Counted from the first letter of the stretch, positions 22,747-31,932 are shown. The stretch: 64,000 bases of DNA from Photobacterium obscurum (GCF_026191635.1 NZ_JAKRRW010000015.1:55701-119700); one strand, 5' to 3'. A program made the numbers and translations. Notes: generated by a model from the letters alone, not told the origin.

Positions 22747-25368
22747 ATGTACATGAGCACTGATGAGATTCGCCGTGCGTTTCTTGCGTTTTTTGAGAGC
22801 AAAGGTCACCAGATCGTAGAAAGCTCTTCTCTTGTACCTGCTAACGACCCAACACTGTTGTTTACCAACGCAGGTATGAACCAATTTAAAGATACATTTT
22901 TAGGTCTGGAAAAGCGCAACTACACTCGAGCGACAACAGCTCAGCGCTGTGTACGTGCCGGTGGTAAGCACAACGACCTTGAAAACGTTGGCTTTACTGC
23001 ACGTCACCACACATTCTTTGAAATGCTGGGTAACTTCAGCTTCGGTGACTACTTCAAGCAAGACGCAATTAAGTATGCTTGGGAGTTCCTTACTGACGTA
23101 CTGAAACTGCCGCAGGATCGCCTGTTGGTAACCATTTACGAGACAGACGACGAAGCATTCGACATCTGGCACAAAGAGATGGGTATCCCGGCTGATCGTA
23201 TCGTACGCATCGGCGATAACAAGGGTGCACCATACGCGTCAGATAACTTCTGGCAGATGGGCGATACCGGTCCATGTGGTCCTTGTACTGAAATTTTCTA
23301 TGATCACGGTGAGCACATTTGGGGTGGCCGTCCAGGTACGCCAGAAGAAGATGGTGACCGTTTCATCGAGATCTGGAACAACGTATTCATGCAGTTCAAC
23401 CGTCAGGCTGACGGTACGATGGAGCCATTGCCGAAACCATCTGTTGATACCGGTATGGGTATTGAGCGTATTGCTGCGATTATGCAGGGCGTTCACTCTA
23501 ACTACGAAATTGACATTTTCCAGACGCTAATCAAGAAGTCTGCAGAAATCATTGGTTACGATGACCTGTCAAACCAGTCACTACGCGTTGTGGCGGACCA
23601 CATCCGTTCATGTGCGTTCCTGATCGTCGATGGTGTTATGCCGTCGAACGAAAGCCGTGGTTATGTACTTCGCCGTATTATTCGTCGCGCCGTACGTCAC
23701 GGTAACAAGCTGGGCGCAAACGGTGCTTTCTTCTACAAGCTAGTGGGTCCTTTGGCTGAAATTATGGGCACAGCCGGTGAAGAGCTGAAGAAACAACAGG
23801 CAATGGTTGAGAAGGTACTGAAAATCGAAGAAGAGAACTTCGGCCGTACACTTGACCGTGGTTTGACAATCTTGAACGAGGCATTGGATAGCTTAGACGG
23901 CAAAGAGCTTGACGGCGAGACGGTATTCAAACTGTATGATACCTACGGTTTCCCGGCGGATCTGACTAACGACGTTGCTCGTGAGCGCGGTTTCACTATC
24001 GATGAAGAAGGCTTCAACGACGCAATGGAAGCCCAGCGCCAGCGTGCTCGTGAAGCGGGTCAATTCGGCGTTGACTACAATGCCTCTATCAAAGTGGATG
24101 CCGAGACTGAGTTCTGTGGCTACACCGCAACGGAAGGCCAGGCCAGCGTTATTGCTATTTACCGTGACGGCGAGGCTGTAGACAGTATCGCTGCGGGTGA
24201 AGAAGGACTAATCGTTCTTGATAACACACCATTCTACGCAGAATCAGGCGGTCAGTGTGGTGATGCAGGTGTGATGGTTGCCGAAGGTGCGAAGTTCGAT
24301 GTTGTCGATACGCAGAAGTTCGGTGCTGCGATTGGCCATAAAGGCACAATGGCAGAGGGAGTGCTGCAAGTTGGCGATAAGCTAACGGCACAAGTTGATG
24401 CTCCGCGCCGTGCAGCAATCAGCCTGAACCACTCGGCGACACACCTGCTGCATGCGGCACTACGCAACCTGCTTGGTGAGCATGTGACGCAGAAGGGCTC
24501 GCTGGTTAAGCCTGACGCACTGCGTTTTGACTTCTCTAACCTAGAAGCCGTTAAGCCGGAGCAGCTGCGTGAAATCGAGCGTGCGGTGAACGAACAAATT
24601 CGTATTAACCACAGCATCGATACTAACGTCATGGATATTGAATCGGCGAAGCAGAAAGGCGCAATGGCTCTGTTTGGCGAGAAATATGATGACGAAGTCC
24701 GTGTTCTGAGCATGGGCGAGTACTCGACCGAACTTTGTGGTGGTATCCACGCCAAGAATACCGGCGATATCGGCTTGTTCAAGATCATCTCTGAAGGTGG
24801 TATTGCTGCGGGTATCCGTCGTATTGAAGCGGTAACAGGCGAAGCGGCAATTGAAGCGCTGCACGCGCAAGAAGCACTGTTGTCTGAAACGGCTGGCTTG
24901 GTGAAGTCAGACGCGGCATCAGTAGCGACCAAAGTGAGTGCACTGGTTGCTCACAGCAAACAGCTGGAAAAAGAAATTCAGCAACTGAAAGATAAGCTAG
25001 CGGCGCAAGAAAGTGCCGGCCTTATCAATCAGGCGCAGGAGATCAATGGCGTTAAAGTACTGATCTCTAAGCTAGACGGAGCTGACAACAAAGCACTGCG
25101 TGGCATGGTTGACGAACTGAAGAACCAGCTAGGCAGCGGTATTGTTGTGTTAGGCAACGTCAGTGGCGACAAAGTTGGCTTAATCGCTGGTGTAACCAAA
25201 GATCTGATCGGCAAAGTAAAAGCCGGTGAGCTTGTTAATATGGTTGCCCAGCAAGTAGGTGGTAAAGGTGGCGGTCGTCCGGACATGGCACAGGCAGGTG
25301 GTACAGATGCAAGTGCTCTTCCTGCTGCGCTGGAGTCGGCACAAGCATGGATCGCTGAGCGCCTGTAA
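22747..25368 (+). CDS. alaS: Alanyl-tRNA synthetase
   Basis: AlaRS charges tRNA-Ala. The predicted 873-residue protein has the class II catalytic core at the N-terminus ([49 protein letters not shown]), the tRNA-binding domain, the editing domain with zinc ligands in [13 protein letters not shown] and [11 protein letters not shown], and the C-terminal dimerisation domain ending [11 protein letters not shown]...LESAQAWI. The start [12 protein letters not shown] fits Vibrionaceae AlaRS better than the TTG two codons upstream. Confidence 0.97.
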   Translation: MYMSTDEIRRAFLAFFESKGHQIVESSSLVPANDPTLLFTNAGMNQFKDTFLGLEKRNYTRATTAQRCVRAGGKHNDLENVGFTARHHTFFEMLGNFSFGDYFKQDAIKYAWEFLTDVLKLPQDRLLVTIYETDDEAFDIWHKEMGIPADRIVRIGDNKGAPYASDNFWQMGDTGPCGPCTEIFYDHGEHIWGGRPGTPEEDGDRFIEIWNNVFMQFNRQADGTMEPLPKPSVDTGMGIERIAAIMQGVHSNYEIDIFQTLIKKSAEIIGYDDLSNQSLRVVADHIRSCAFLIVDGVMPSNESRGYVLRRIIRRAVRHGNKLGANGAFFYKLVGPLAEIMGTAGEELKKQQAMVEKVLKIEEENFGRTLDRGLTILNEALDSLDGKELDGETVFKLYDTYGFPADLTNDVARERGFTIDEEGFNDAMEAQRQRAREAGQFGVDYNASIKVDAETEFCGYTATEGQASVIAIYRDGEAVDSIAAGEEGLIVLDNTPFYAESGGQCGDAGVMVAEGAKFDVVDTQKFGAAIGHKGTMAEGVLQVGDKLTAQVDAPRRAAISLNHSATHLLHAALRNLLGEHVTQKGSLVKPDALRFDFSNLEAVKPEQLREIERAVNEQIRINHSIDTNVMDIESAKQKGAMALFGEKYDDEVRVLSMGEYSTELCGGIHAKNTGDIGLFKIISEGGIAAGIRRIEAVTGEAAIEALHAQEALLSETAGLVKSDAASVATKVSALVAHSKQLEKEIQQLKDKLAAQESAGLINQAQEINGVKVLISKLDGADNKALRGMVDELKNQLGSGIVVLGNVSGDKVGLIAGVTKDLIGKVKAGELVNMVAQQVGGKGGGRPDMAQAGGTDASALPAALESAQAWIAERL

Positions 25369-25426
25369 GGCGCTCTTTATCAAGACGTTAGGTAACGGGG
25401 TATTAGCCCCAGGAAGGTGAAGTAAA

Positions 25427-26623
25427 GTGACGCAGATTGCGCGTAAGTCGCTGATAGTGCAAAAGTTTGGTGGTACATCAGTTGGTTCGATTGAACGAAT
25501 TCAAGCTGTAGCCGAGCGGATCATTGAAGCCAAAGAAAAAGGCAAACAACTTGTCGTAGTTGTTTCTGCCATGTCTGGTGAGACTAACCGTCTCCTAGGC
25601 CTTGCACAGCAGATAGATGCTGTGCCTGCAGCGAGAGAACTTGACGTTCTCATGTCGGCGGGTGAACAAGTCTCAATGGCTTTGCTCGCAATGATGTTGA
25701 ATAGAATGGGGCACGCGGCGATATCGCTGACCGGTTGGCAGGCGGGGATAAAAACCGACAGCCAATTTAACGATGCGAAAATTACCGACGTTGATCCTAG
25801 CTATATTCAACAATTGCTTGAGCAAGACCAGATTGTGATAGTCGCTGGTTTTCAAGGCATTACTGATAATAGGGATATAACAACCCTAGGCCGCGGAGGT
25901 TCGGATACCACGGCTGTTGCACTGGCAGGCGCTTTAAACGCCGATGAGTGTCAGATCTTTACCGACGTGGATGGTGTGTACACATGCGACCCACGTTTAG
26001 TTCCGGAAGCCCGACGTCTTGATGTTGTTCATTTTGATGATATGACATCAATGGCGCGAAACGGTGCGAAAGTGCTACAATTACAGTCAGTTGAATATGC
26101 TCGACAGCATGGTGTCCCGCTGAGGGTGCTTTCTTCATTCGAGGAAGGAGAGGGAACACTGGTTAGCTTCGATTCTTCAGCAGTCGCAGGTGTAGTGGGA
26201 ATAGCACTAAAGAAGCAGCAAACACTGCTTGATGTCGATATGCCGGTTTCTGAATTACAGGAGCAGCTTAACCTGTTCGGGATGCAGTGCTGGTGTAACG
26301 CCGCTGATGCGGATTTAACTCAAATAGTTACAGCAAATGAAGATTTGGCACGGCTAAACCTCGTGCTGGATAATAAGATGCGCCAGGTGGCAGCCGTTTC
26401 AACCCTGACGGTCGTCGGTGATAATGTGCAGGTCAAAGCTGATCATGTTTGTGCCGCGCTTGCAGAAGTTGGCATCCTGGTTCGTCAGAATAAACGATCT
26501 ACTCATTGCCTTTCTTTGTTGATAAATGAGGAAGATCATCAATTAGCTGTAGATGTCGTCCACAAAAGGTTTGTGGTTGAGCCAGAAAGTCTGGATAATC
26601 GACCACTTCTCGCTGTTTCTTGA
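25427..26623 (+). CDS. lysC: Aspartate kinase (monofunctional)
   Basis: Aspartokinase phosphorylates aspartate, the first step to lysine, threonine, methionine and diaminopimelate. The 398-residue product starts at GTG with AGGAAGGTG as ribosome site; motifs are VQKFGGTSVGSIERI at the N-terminus, TLGRGGSDTTAVALA, and FTDVDGVYTCDPR, followed by two ACT domains for allosteric control. It has no homoserine dehydrogenase domain. Location between alaS and csrA is typical of Vibrio relatives, whereas E. coli has no lysC here. Which end product inhibits it cannot be read from sequence. Confidence 0.9.
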   Translation: MTQIARKSLIVQKFGGTSVGSIERIQAVAERIIEAKEKGKQLVVVVSAMSGETNRLLGLAQQIDAVPAARELDVLMSAGEQVSMALLAMMLNRMGHAAISLTGWQAGIKTDSQFNDAKITDVDPSYIQQLLEQDQIVIVAGFQGITDNRDITTLGRGGSDTTAVALAGALNADECQIFTDVDGVYTCDPRLVPEARRLDVVHFDDMTSMARNGAKVLQLQSVEYARQHGVPLRVLSSFEEGEGTLVSFDSSAVAGVVGIALKKQQTLLDVDMPVSELQEQLNLFGMQCWCNAADADLTQIVTANEDLARLNLVLDNKMRQVAAVSTLTVVGDNVQVKADHVCAALAEVGILVRQNKRSTHCLSLLINEEDHQLAVDVVHKRFVVEPESLDNRPLLAVS

Positions 26624-26723
26624 GCAGTGACCATTTATGCTCTCATTAATGGGGGCATAAATAATATTGTTGGATAATAAACTTTAACTCTTAATAAACT
26701 GAGATTACTCAAGGAGCACACGA

Positions 26724-26921
26724 ATGCTAATTTTGACACGTCGCGTAGGTGAAACACTAATGATTGGTGACGAAGTTACCGTTACTGTACTTGGCGTTAA
26801 AGGTAATCAGGTTCGCATTGGTGTTAACGCACCAAAAGAAGTATCTGTTCACCGTGAAGAAATCTACATGCGAATTCAAGCGGAAAAAGAAACTGGTTCT
26901 CAGGGTTCTGGTAACTACTAA
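26724..26921 (+). CDS. csrA: Carbon storage regulator CsrA
   Basis: CsrA is a dimeric RNA-binding protein that blocks or stabilises mRNAs at GGA motifs and controls carbon flux, motility and virulence. The 65-residue protein is canonical: [33 protein letters not shown], with the RNA-contacting Arg6-type N-terminal strand and VHREEIY at the C-terminal strand. BarA at the start of the window is the sensor of the pathway that antagonises it. It has its own terminator and is followed by a tRNA array, as in E. coli. Confidence 0.97.
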   Translation: MLILTRRVGETLMIGDEVTVTVLGVKGNQVRIGVNAPKEVSVHREEIYMRIQAEKETGSQGSGNY

Positions 26922-26928
26922 TTCGAAG

Positions 26929-26955
26929 AAGGTCGGCGATTGCTGGCCTTTTTTG
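26929..26955 (+). terminator. Terminator of csrA
   Basis: AAGGTCGGC/GCTGGCCTT stem with one G-U pair and a run of six T. Confidence 0.8.
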
Positions 26956-27093
26956 TGCCTGCCAAGCAATTGCTCGTTGCGCCATGATATTGAAAATAAG
27001 TAAGATAGTGCGGGGCTTACGCCGGATAAATTGCCTTGTTGGCTATTAAGTGTTCATCCGCACTGTGAATGTCATTTTTTGACGATAAAGTGT

Positions 27094-27121
27094 TTGACTT
27101 ATTTTTGGCTGGCAGTAATAT
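27094..27121 (+). promoter_or_regulatory. Promoter of the tRNA array
   Basis: TTGACT, 16-bp spacer, TAATAT, followed by a GC-rich discriminator (GAGCCCCC) of the kind associated with stringent control of stable RNA genes. It ends 15 bp before the first tRNA gene. Confidence 0.75.
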
Positions 27122-27136
27122 GAGCCCCCGCAAGAC

Positions 27137-27228
27137 GGTGAGGTGGCCGAGAGGCTGAAGGCGCTCCCCTGCTAAGGGAGTATACGGTTTATCCCGTATC
27201 GAGGGTTCGAATCCCTCCTTCACCGCCA
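27137..27228 (+). tRNA. tRNA-Ser (GCT), copy 1
   Basis: A 92-nt class II tRNA with a long variable arm (TATACGGTTTATCCCGTATC), acceptor GGTGAGG/CTTCACC, anticodon loop CTGCTAA and an encoded CCA. Confidence 0.97.
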
Positions 27229-27264
27229 TTCCTTTTTAGGGAATTGCGACGATAGATACATTGC

Positions 27265-27341
27265 GCGCTCGTAGCTCAGCTGGATAGAGTACCTGGCTAC
27301 GAACCAGGCGGTCGGAGGTTCGAATCCTCCCGAGCGCGCCA
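27265..27341 (+). tRNA. tRNA-Arg (ACG), type A, copy 1
   Basis: A 77-nt cloverleaf with acceptor GCGCTCG/CGAGCGC, anticodon loop CTACGAA (ACG, read as ICG after deamination), TTCGAAT in the T loop and encoded CCA. Confidence 0.97.
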
Positions 27342-27413
27342 TACATCTAAACATGGCTTAACTAGACGGTTTGTTATGCGTCAGTTAGCGGTGTTGATAC
27401 AAAATATTAGTGT

Positions 27414-27490
27414 GCGCTCGTAGCTCAGCTGGATAGAGTACCTGGCTACGAACCAGGCGGTCGGAGGTTCGAATCCTCCCGAGCGCGCCA
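27414..27490 (+). tRNA. tRNA-Arg (ACG), type A, copy 2
   Basis: Same 77-nt gene as copy 1. It is the first tRNA of the 395-bp unit that is repeated downstream. Confidence 0.97.
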
Positions 27491-27501
27491 TTAATTTGTG
27501 T

Positions 27502-27593
27502 GGTGAGGTGGCCGAGAGGCTGAAGGCGCTCCCCTGCTAAGGGAGTATACGGTTTATCCCGTATCGAGGGTTCGAATCCCTCCTTCACCGCCA
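27502..27593 (+). tRNA. tRNA-Ser (GCT), copy 2
   Basis: Identical to copy 1 over 92 nt; separated by only 11 bp from the preceding tRNA-Arg. Confidence 0.97.
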
Positions 27594-27649
27594 TTCTTTT
27601 GTTGTCTCTGAAATATGCTTCCAGCTACAATTTCAGATTCTGACAAATT

Positions 27650-27667
27650 TTCTTTCTTTTGAAAGAA
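27650..27667 (+). other. Spacer hairpin before type B tRNA-Arg
   Basis: TTCTTTC-TTTT-GAAAGAA. The same hairpin recurs before every type B tRNA-Arg (28045, 28322, 28661, 28935), once with a TTCG loop. Probably a processing element of the tRNA precursor. Confidence 0.6.
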
Positions 27668-27673
27668 GCCTGC

Positions 27674-27750
27674 GCGTCCGTAGCTCAGCTGGATAGAGTA
27701 CCTGGCTACGAACCAGGCGGTCGGAGGTTCGAATCCTCCCGGACGCGCCA
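27674..27750 (+). tRNA. tRNA-Arg (ACG), type B, copy 1
   Basis: Same as type A except for two compensated acceptor-stem pairs: GCGTCCG/CGGACGC instead of GCGCTCG/CGAGCGC. Anticodon ACG, encoded CCA. Confidence 0.97.
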
Positions 27751-27808
27751 TTATTGATATGCATGGTATTGTTACTACGATACGGTGCAGTAAAACCGAA
27801 TTAAGTGT

Positions 27809-27885
27809 GCGCTCGTAGCTCAGCTGGATAGAGTACCTGGCTACGAACCAGGCGGTCGGAGGTTCGAATCCTCCCGAGCGCGCCA
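27809..27885 (+). tRNA. tRNA-Arg (ACG), type A, copy 3
   Basis: Exactly 395 bp after copy 2 and part of the duplicated unit. Confidence 0.97.
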
Positions 27886-27896
27886 TTGATTTGTGT

Positions 27897-27988
27897 GGTG
27901 AGGTGGCCGAGAGGCTGAAGGCGCTCCCCTGCTAAGGGAGTATACGGTTTATCCCGTATCGAGGGTTCGAATCCCTCCTTCACCGCCA
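27897..27988 (+). tRNA. tRNA-Ser (GCT), copy 3
   Basis: Identical to the other two; 395 bp after copy 2. Confidence 0.97.
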
Positions 27989-28068
27989 TTCTTTTGTTGT
28001 CTCTGAAATATGCTTCCAGCTACAATTTCAGATTCTGACAAATTTTCTTTCTTTTGAAAGAAGCCTGC

Positions 28069-28145
28069 GCGTCCGTAGCTCAGCTGGATAGAGTACCTGG
28101 CTACGAACCAGGCGGTCGGAGGTTCGAATCCTCCCGGACGCGCCA
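28069..28145 (+). tRNA. tRNA-Arg (ACG), type B, copy 2
   Basis: 395 bp after type B copy 1, with the same upstream spacer and hairpin. Confidence 0.97.
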
Positions 28146-28204
28146 TATTATTAAAGGTATAGCTTCAGACATTTGTTCAGCTTTGCCTTACAACAAGATT
28201 CTGC

Positions 28205-28281
28205 GCGCTCGTAGCTCAGCTGGATAGAGTACCTGGCTACGAACCAGGCGGTCGGAGGTTCGAATCCTCCCGAGCGCGCCA
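28205..28281 (+). tRNA. tRNA-Arg (ACG), type A, copy 4
   Basis: Acceptor GCGCTCG/CGAGCGC, anticodon ACG, encoded CCA. Confidence 0.97.
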
Positions 28282-28345
28282 TTCTTCAAAATCTTTAATT
28301 GCATCAGCATTTAAAGTGATATTCTTTCTTCGGAAAGAAGCCTGC

Positions 28346-28422
28346 GCGTCCGTAGCTCAGCTGGATAGAGTACCTGGCTACGAACCAGGCGGTCGGAGGT
28401 TCGAATCCTCCCGGACGCGCCA
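28346..28422 (+). tRNA. tRNA-Arg (ACG), type B, copy 3
   Basis: Acceptor GCGTCCG/CGGACGC. The upstream spacer hairpin here has the stable TTCG tetraloop. Confidence 0.97.
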
Positions 28423-28535
28423 TTTCTTTTAAGGCAGAAAGCTAAGTACCAACGGATTGATACTTATATAACCAATGCTCAGCGCAATTGAACATTGGTA
28501 TATGAGCTTTTGCTTTTTTTGGAAAAAAATTCTGC

Positions 28536-28612
28536 GCGCTCGTAGCTCAGCTGGATAGAGTACCTGGCTACGAACCAGGCGGTCGGAGGTTCGAATCCTC
28601 CCGAGCGCGCCA
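28536..28612 (+). tRNA. tRNA-Arg (ACG), type A, copy 5
   Basis: Start of the 273-bp unit that is repeated downstream. Confidence 0.97.
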
Positions 28613-28684
28613 TTATTTAAAGTGTTTGATTAAGCGGCTAGCCGACGAGGTCTGACACGATTCTTTCTTTTGAAAGAAGCCTGC

Positions 28685-28761
28685 GCGTCCGTAGCTCAGC
28701 TGGATAGAGTACCTGGCTACGAACCAGGCGGTCGGAGGTTCGAATCCTCCCGGACGCGCCA
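28685..28761 (+). tRNA. tRNA-Arg (ACG), type B, copy 4
   Basis: Acceptor GCGTCCG/CGGACGC; second tRNA of the 273-bp unit. Confidence 0.97.
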
Positions 28762-28808
28762 TTATTGATTAGCAGTGATTCGTCACTGTAGCAAAAAGAA
28801 ACATCTGC

Positions 28809-28885
28809 GCGCTCGTAGCTCAGCTGGATAGAGTACCTGGCTACGAACCAGGCGGTCGGAGGTTCGAATCCTCCCGAGCGCGCCA
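28809..28885 (+). tRNA. tRNA-Arg (ACG), type A, copy 6
   Basis: 273 bp after type A copy 5. Confidence 0.97.
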
Positions 28886-28957
28886 TTATTTAAAGTGTTT
28901 GATTAAACGGTTATCCGATGTGGTCTGACACGACTCTTTCTTTTGAAAGAAGCCTGC

Positions 28958-29034
28958 GCGTCCGTAGCTCAGCTGGATAGAGTACCTGGCTACGAACCAG
29001 GCGGTCGGAGGTTCGAATCCTCCCGGACGCGCCA
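28958..29034 (+). tRNA. tRNA-Arg (ACG), type B, copy 5
   Basis: 273 bp after type B copy 4; the spacers of the two units differ at several bases. Confidence 0.97.
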
Positions 29035-29081
29035 TTATTGATTGGCAGTGATTCGTCACTGTAGCAAAAAGAAACATCTGC

Positions 29082-29158
29082 GCGCTCGTAGCTCAGCTGG
29101 ATAGAGTACCTGGCTACGAACCAGGCGGTCGGAGGTTCGAATCCTCCCGAGCGCGCCA
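29082..29158 (+). tRNA. tRNA-Arg (ACG), type A, copy 7
   Basis: Last gene of the array, 273 bp after copy 6; a terminator begins 7 bp later. Confidence 0.97.
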
Positions 29159-29164
29159 TTTTTC

Positions 29165-29193
29165 AAAAGCTCAGCTTCGGCTGGGCTTTTTTT
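29165..29193 (+). terminator. Terminator of the tRNA array
   Basis: AAAGCTCAGC-TTCG-GCTGGGCTTT followed by T: a tetraloop hairpin with a T-run. Confidence 0.9.
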
Positions 29194-29788
29194 ATGCCTC
29201 AACACTTCCTCTTTCATACTTTGACTTTCAGCTGTCGTGCTGTCGAGGTTGGTTTACGCCGGTTTCGATCTGTCGAGTAGTTCAAGCCCATCATGTCCCG
29301 ATAGGCACATCACTCCTTTTCTTCGCATCTTTGGCTCCTCTTCCCTGCCGTTCATCACACTGTATGCCTGCCGTTCATCACACTGTATGTATGGGAGTCG
29401 TTTGGGTATATATGGGTCAATTGAAATCTTTCTGGAACTTATCGCCATTTTCTTTTGTTAACTGCATCTATTTATAAGAAATAACCATATGTTTGGTGGA
29501 AGTTGGCGGGAAGGATGAAAATTAATTTTAACTAACTGATATGTCATTATTTTTATTGGAATATATATAAAAGATAAATACAACATTACGTTAACGTAAG
29601 CGTAAGGATCTTGCCATTTAGGCTAAAGAAATCCGCGTATTAGCGTGGTGGTATGGAGTGAATACAGCCTTTGGGGTGGTTATTTTTCAGCAAGTTGTGA
29701 TAAATTGCAGTATTGGTTAACACTTTTGTATCAAAGTGGAAAAATAAAACCTCAAACTCCTCTTTTTAGGGCTCGCTTGTTAATCAAT
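29194..29788. other. 595-bp AT-rich stretch without a recognisable gene
   Basis: No frame here resembles a known protein. The first part (to about 29460) contains a perfect tandem duplication and short frames of low-complexity Ser-rich composition; the second part is AT-rich and leads into the oad promoter. Confidence 0.6.
29344..29389. repeat. Perfect 23-bp tandem duplication
   Basis: 29344-29366 and 29367-29389 are identical (both begin CCTGCCGTTC and end CACTGTATG). Confidence 0.9.
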
Positions 29789-29816
29789 TTGACATAATTT
29801 TGCTTGTTATGATAAT
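29789..29816 (+). promoter_or_regulatory. Likely promoter of oadGAB
   Basis: TTGACA, 16-bp spacer, GATAAT, 37 bp before the oadG start codon. Confidence 0.65.
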
Positions 29817-29853
29817 TCTTAACTCGCCAATCACAATATGAAAGGAAGCAATA

Positions 29854-30105
29854 ATGGCAGGTTTAGGCAGTTTGCTGTGGGAAGCAGCGACGATCATGGC
29901 TACGGGCATGTTGGTGGTATTTGTGTTTCTCAGCACCCTGATCTTTTTAGTCCAACTGTTGGCGAAAGTGGCTTCGAAGGAAGCAACTCCGGAGCTCAAG
30001 GCGCAACCCGCTACAACAGTTGCTTCAAATCACAATGGTGTACAGCCCGATGTCGTGGCGGCCATTACTGCGGCGGTTAGCCAATATCGTCAGCGTAATG
30101 CTTAA
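29854..30105 (+). CDS. oadG: Oxaloacetate decarboxylase gamma chain
   Basis: OadG is the small membrane subunit that holds the sodium-pumping oxaloacetate decarboxylase together and binds zinc. The 83-residue protein has one TM helix near residues 12-36 (TGMLVVFVFLSTLIFLVQLL), a flexible Ala/Pro/Thr region and a C-terminal helix ending in AAITAAVSQYRQRNA, matching the usual VxxAIxxYR tail. It is the first gene of the oadGAB operon, with AAAGGAAG as ribosome site. Confidence 0.93.
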   Translation: MAGLGSLLWEAATIMATGMLVVFVFLSTLIFLVQLLAKVASKEATPELKAQPATTVASNHNGVQPDVVAAITAAVSQYRQRNA

Positions 30106-30150
30106 CATTGTGGTTTCCAGGACGATTTTTATTACAAGGAGTTTGTGAGC

Positions 30151-31923
30151 ATGTCCAAGTCTTTAGCTATCACTGACGTTGTGTTACGTGATGCCCATCA
30201 GTCTCTTTTTGCTACTCGTCTACGTATCGAAGATATGCTGCCAATTGCTGAGCAGCTGGATAACGTAGGTTACTGGTCTCTTGAAACCTGGGGGGGCGCT
30301 ACTTTTGACTCATGTATCCGTTTCCTGGGTGAAGATCCATGGGAGCGCCTGCGTGCACTGAAGCAGGCTATGCCGAAAACGCCGATGCAGATGTTGCTGC
30401 GTGGCCAGAATTTATTAGGTTATCGTCATTATGCCGATGACGTGGTCGAGAAGTTTGTCGAGCGAGCCCATGCCAACGGGATGGATGTTTTCCGCATTTT
30501 CGATGCGATGAATGATGTTCGTAATTTTGAAAAAGCGGTCAAGGCGACAGTAGATGTCGGCGCCCACGCCCAGGGGACGATCTCCTATACCACGAGTCCG
30601 GTTCATACCCTTGATACCTGGACCGATCTTGCCAAGCGTCTTGAGGATCTCGGTTGTCACTCTATCTGTATTAAAGATATGTCTGGCTTACTTAAGCCAT
30701 ATGAAGCCGAAGAGCTGGTCAAACGCATTAAAGCGTCGTGTGATGTGCCATTGGCGCTGCATTGTCACGCAACAACCGGTCTGTCGACAGCAACTGCCGT
30801 GAAGGCGGTGGAAGCCGGTTTGGATATCCTGGATACTGCGATTTCCTCAATGAGTCAGACCTATGGCCATACCCCTACAGAAACCGTGATTGCGATGCTG
30901 GAAGGTACCGAGCGCGATACCAACCTCGACCTGCAGCAGATCGAACCCATTGCCAGTTACTTCCGTGATGTCCGTAAAAAATATGCCAAGTTCGAAGGCA
31001 GCCTGAAAGGTGTCGATGCCCGCATTCTGCTGGCTCAGGTTCCGGGTGGGATGCTGACTAATATGGAAAGTCAGCTAAAAGAGCAGGGAGCGGCGGATCG
31101 TTTTGATGAAGTGCTGGAAGAGATCCCACGCGTTCGTGAAGACCTAGGTTTTATTCCGCTGGTTACGCCAACTTCGCAGATTGTCGGCACGCAGGCAGTA
31201 TTGAACGTGCTTACGGGTGAGCGTTACAAGAGTATTAGCAAAGAAACGGCTGGTGTTCTTAAGGGCGAATATGGTCAGGCGCCGGCACCAGTCAATGCCG
31301 ATCTGCAGGCGAGGGTGCTAGAAGGTGCCGAGCCGGTAACTTGCCGTCCTGCCGACCGAATTGAAGACGAACTGGGCAGCCTGACTGACGAACTTGTGGC
31401 AAAAGCCAAGGCGGACAGTATCAAACTAGCGGATGAGCAGGTTGATGATGTGTTGACTTATGCCTTGTTCCCTCAGGTAGGTCTTAACTTCCTGAAAAAC
31501 AGAAATAATCCTGAAGCATTTGAACCTGCTCCAGGTACTGAGGCTGAGCCTGCTGTACAAGCGGCGCCAGCAGTCACTGCCGGTGGTGTTGAAGCATATA
31601 GTGTGAAGGTAAACGGCCAGGTTTATGATGTCGAAGTTGGCCCTGCCGGAGAAGTATCATCGGTGACGGCTGCAGTGCCAGCAGCAGCTCCCGTTGCTGC
31701 CGCCAGCACTGCTGAAGCGGTGCCTGCACCGTTGGCCGGTAATATTTTCAAAGTCAATGTCCAGCCAGGCAATGCCGTTTCCGAAGGGGATGTGCTGGTT
31801 GTGCTTGAAGCGATGAAGATGGAAACCGAGGTCCGTGCGGCTCGCAGTGGGATTGTGCAGGATCTGCACGTCAAGGAAGGTGACTCAGTGACTGTCGGCT
31901 CTCCGATCCTGAGCCTGGCATAA
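30151..31923 (+). CDS. oadA: Oxaloacetate decarboxylase alpha chain, biotin-containing
   Basis: OadA transfers the carboxyl group of oxaloacetate to biotin, leaving pyruvate. The predicted 590-residue protein has the pyruvate-carboxylase-type carboxyltransferase domain ([32 protein letters not shown] with metal-binding His), a helical linker rich in Ala/Pro near 460-530, and a C-terminal biotinyl domain with the biotin Lys556 in EAMKMET. A GTG two codons upstream is too close to the AAGGAG site, so the ATG was chosen. It acts with OadB and OadG to export sodium during citrate or pyruvate-linked metabolism. Confidence 0.96.
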   Translation: MSKSLAITDVVLRDAHQSLFATRLRIEDMLPIAEQLDNVGYWSLETWGGATFDSCIRFLGEDPWERLRALKQAMPKTPMQMLLRGQNLLGYRHYADDVVEKFVERAHANGMDVFRIFDAMNDVRNFEKAVKATVDVGAHAQGTISYTTSPVHTLDTWTDLAKRLEDLGCHSICIKDMSGLLKPYEAEELVKRIKASCDVPLALHCHATTGLSTATAVKAVEAGLDILDTAISSMSQTYGHTPTETVIAMLEGTERDTNLDLQQIEPIASYFRDVRKKYAKFEGSLKGVDARILLAQVPGGMLTNMESQLKEQGAADRFDEVLEEIPRVREDLGFIPLVTPTSQIVGTQAVLNVLTGERYKSISKETAGVLKGEYGQAPAPVNADLQARVLEGAEPVTCRPADRIEDELGSLTDELVAKAKADSIKLADEQVDDVLTYALFPQVGLNFLKNRNNPEAFEPAPGTEAEPAVQAAPAVTAGGVEAYSVKVNGQVYDVEVGPAGEVSSVTAAVPAAAPVAAASTAEAVPAPLAGNIFKVNVQPGNAVSEGDVLVVLEAMKMETEVRAARSGIVQDLHVKEGDSVTVGSPILSLA

Positions 31924-31932
31924 GAGGATACC

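Larger units (their letters stand above)
27412..28150 (+). repeat. 395-bp tandem duplication of an Arg-Ser-Arg tRNA unit
   Basis: Units 27412-27755 and 27807-28150 each hold tRNA-Arg A, tRNA-Ser and tRNA-Arg B at identical offsets of 395 bp. The spacer between Ser and Arg B is identical in both; the 11-bp spacer between Arg A and Ser differs by one base. Confidence 0.95.
28536..29158 (+). repeat. 273-bp tandem duplication of an Arg A-Arg B tRNA unit
   Basis: tRNA genes at 28536/28685, 28809/28958 and 29082 are spaced by exactly 273 bp. The spacers after Arg B differ by one base, those after Arg A by about eight substitutions without a length change, so this duplication looks older than the 395-bp one. 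Confidence 0.93.

Noticed and set aside
24252..24932. 226-codon frame opposite alaS
   Set aside because: Antisense shadow; composition follows the complementary codons of alaS.
25369..25426. Lysine riboswitch before lysC
   Set aside because: Only 58 bp separate alaS and lysC, far too short for the class.
27017..29159. Several 60-110-codon frames on the minus strand with repeated text such as ARPGGFEPPTAWFVARYSIQLSY
   Set aside because: These are antisense translations of the tRNA-Arg and tRNA-Ser genes; a well-known false protein family.
29237..29461. Open frame of 74 codons after the tRNA array and an antisense frame at 29254-29448
   Set aside because: Ser-rich or mixed composition without homologous look, no good ribosome site, and it spans the 23-bp tandem duplication.
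27000..29900. Integrated island at the tRNA genes
   Set aside because: No integrase, no att-like repeat of a tRNA 3' end beyond the array, and the flanks are core genes.
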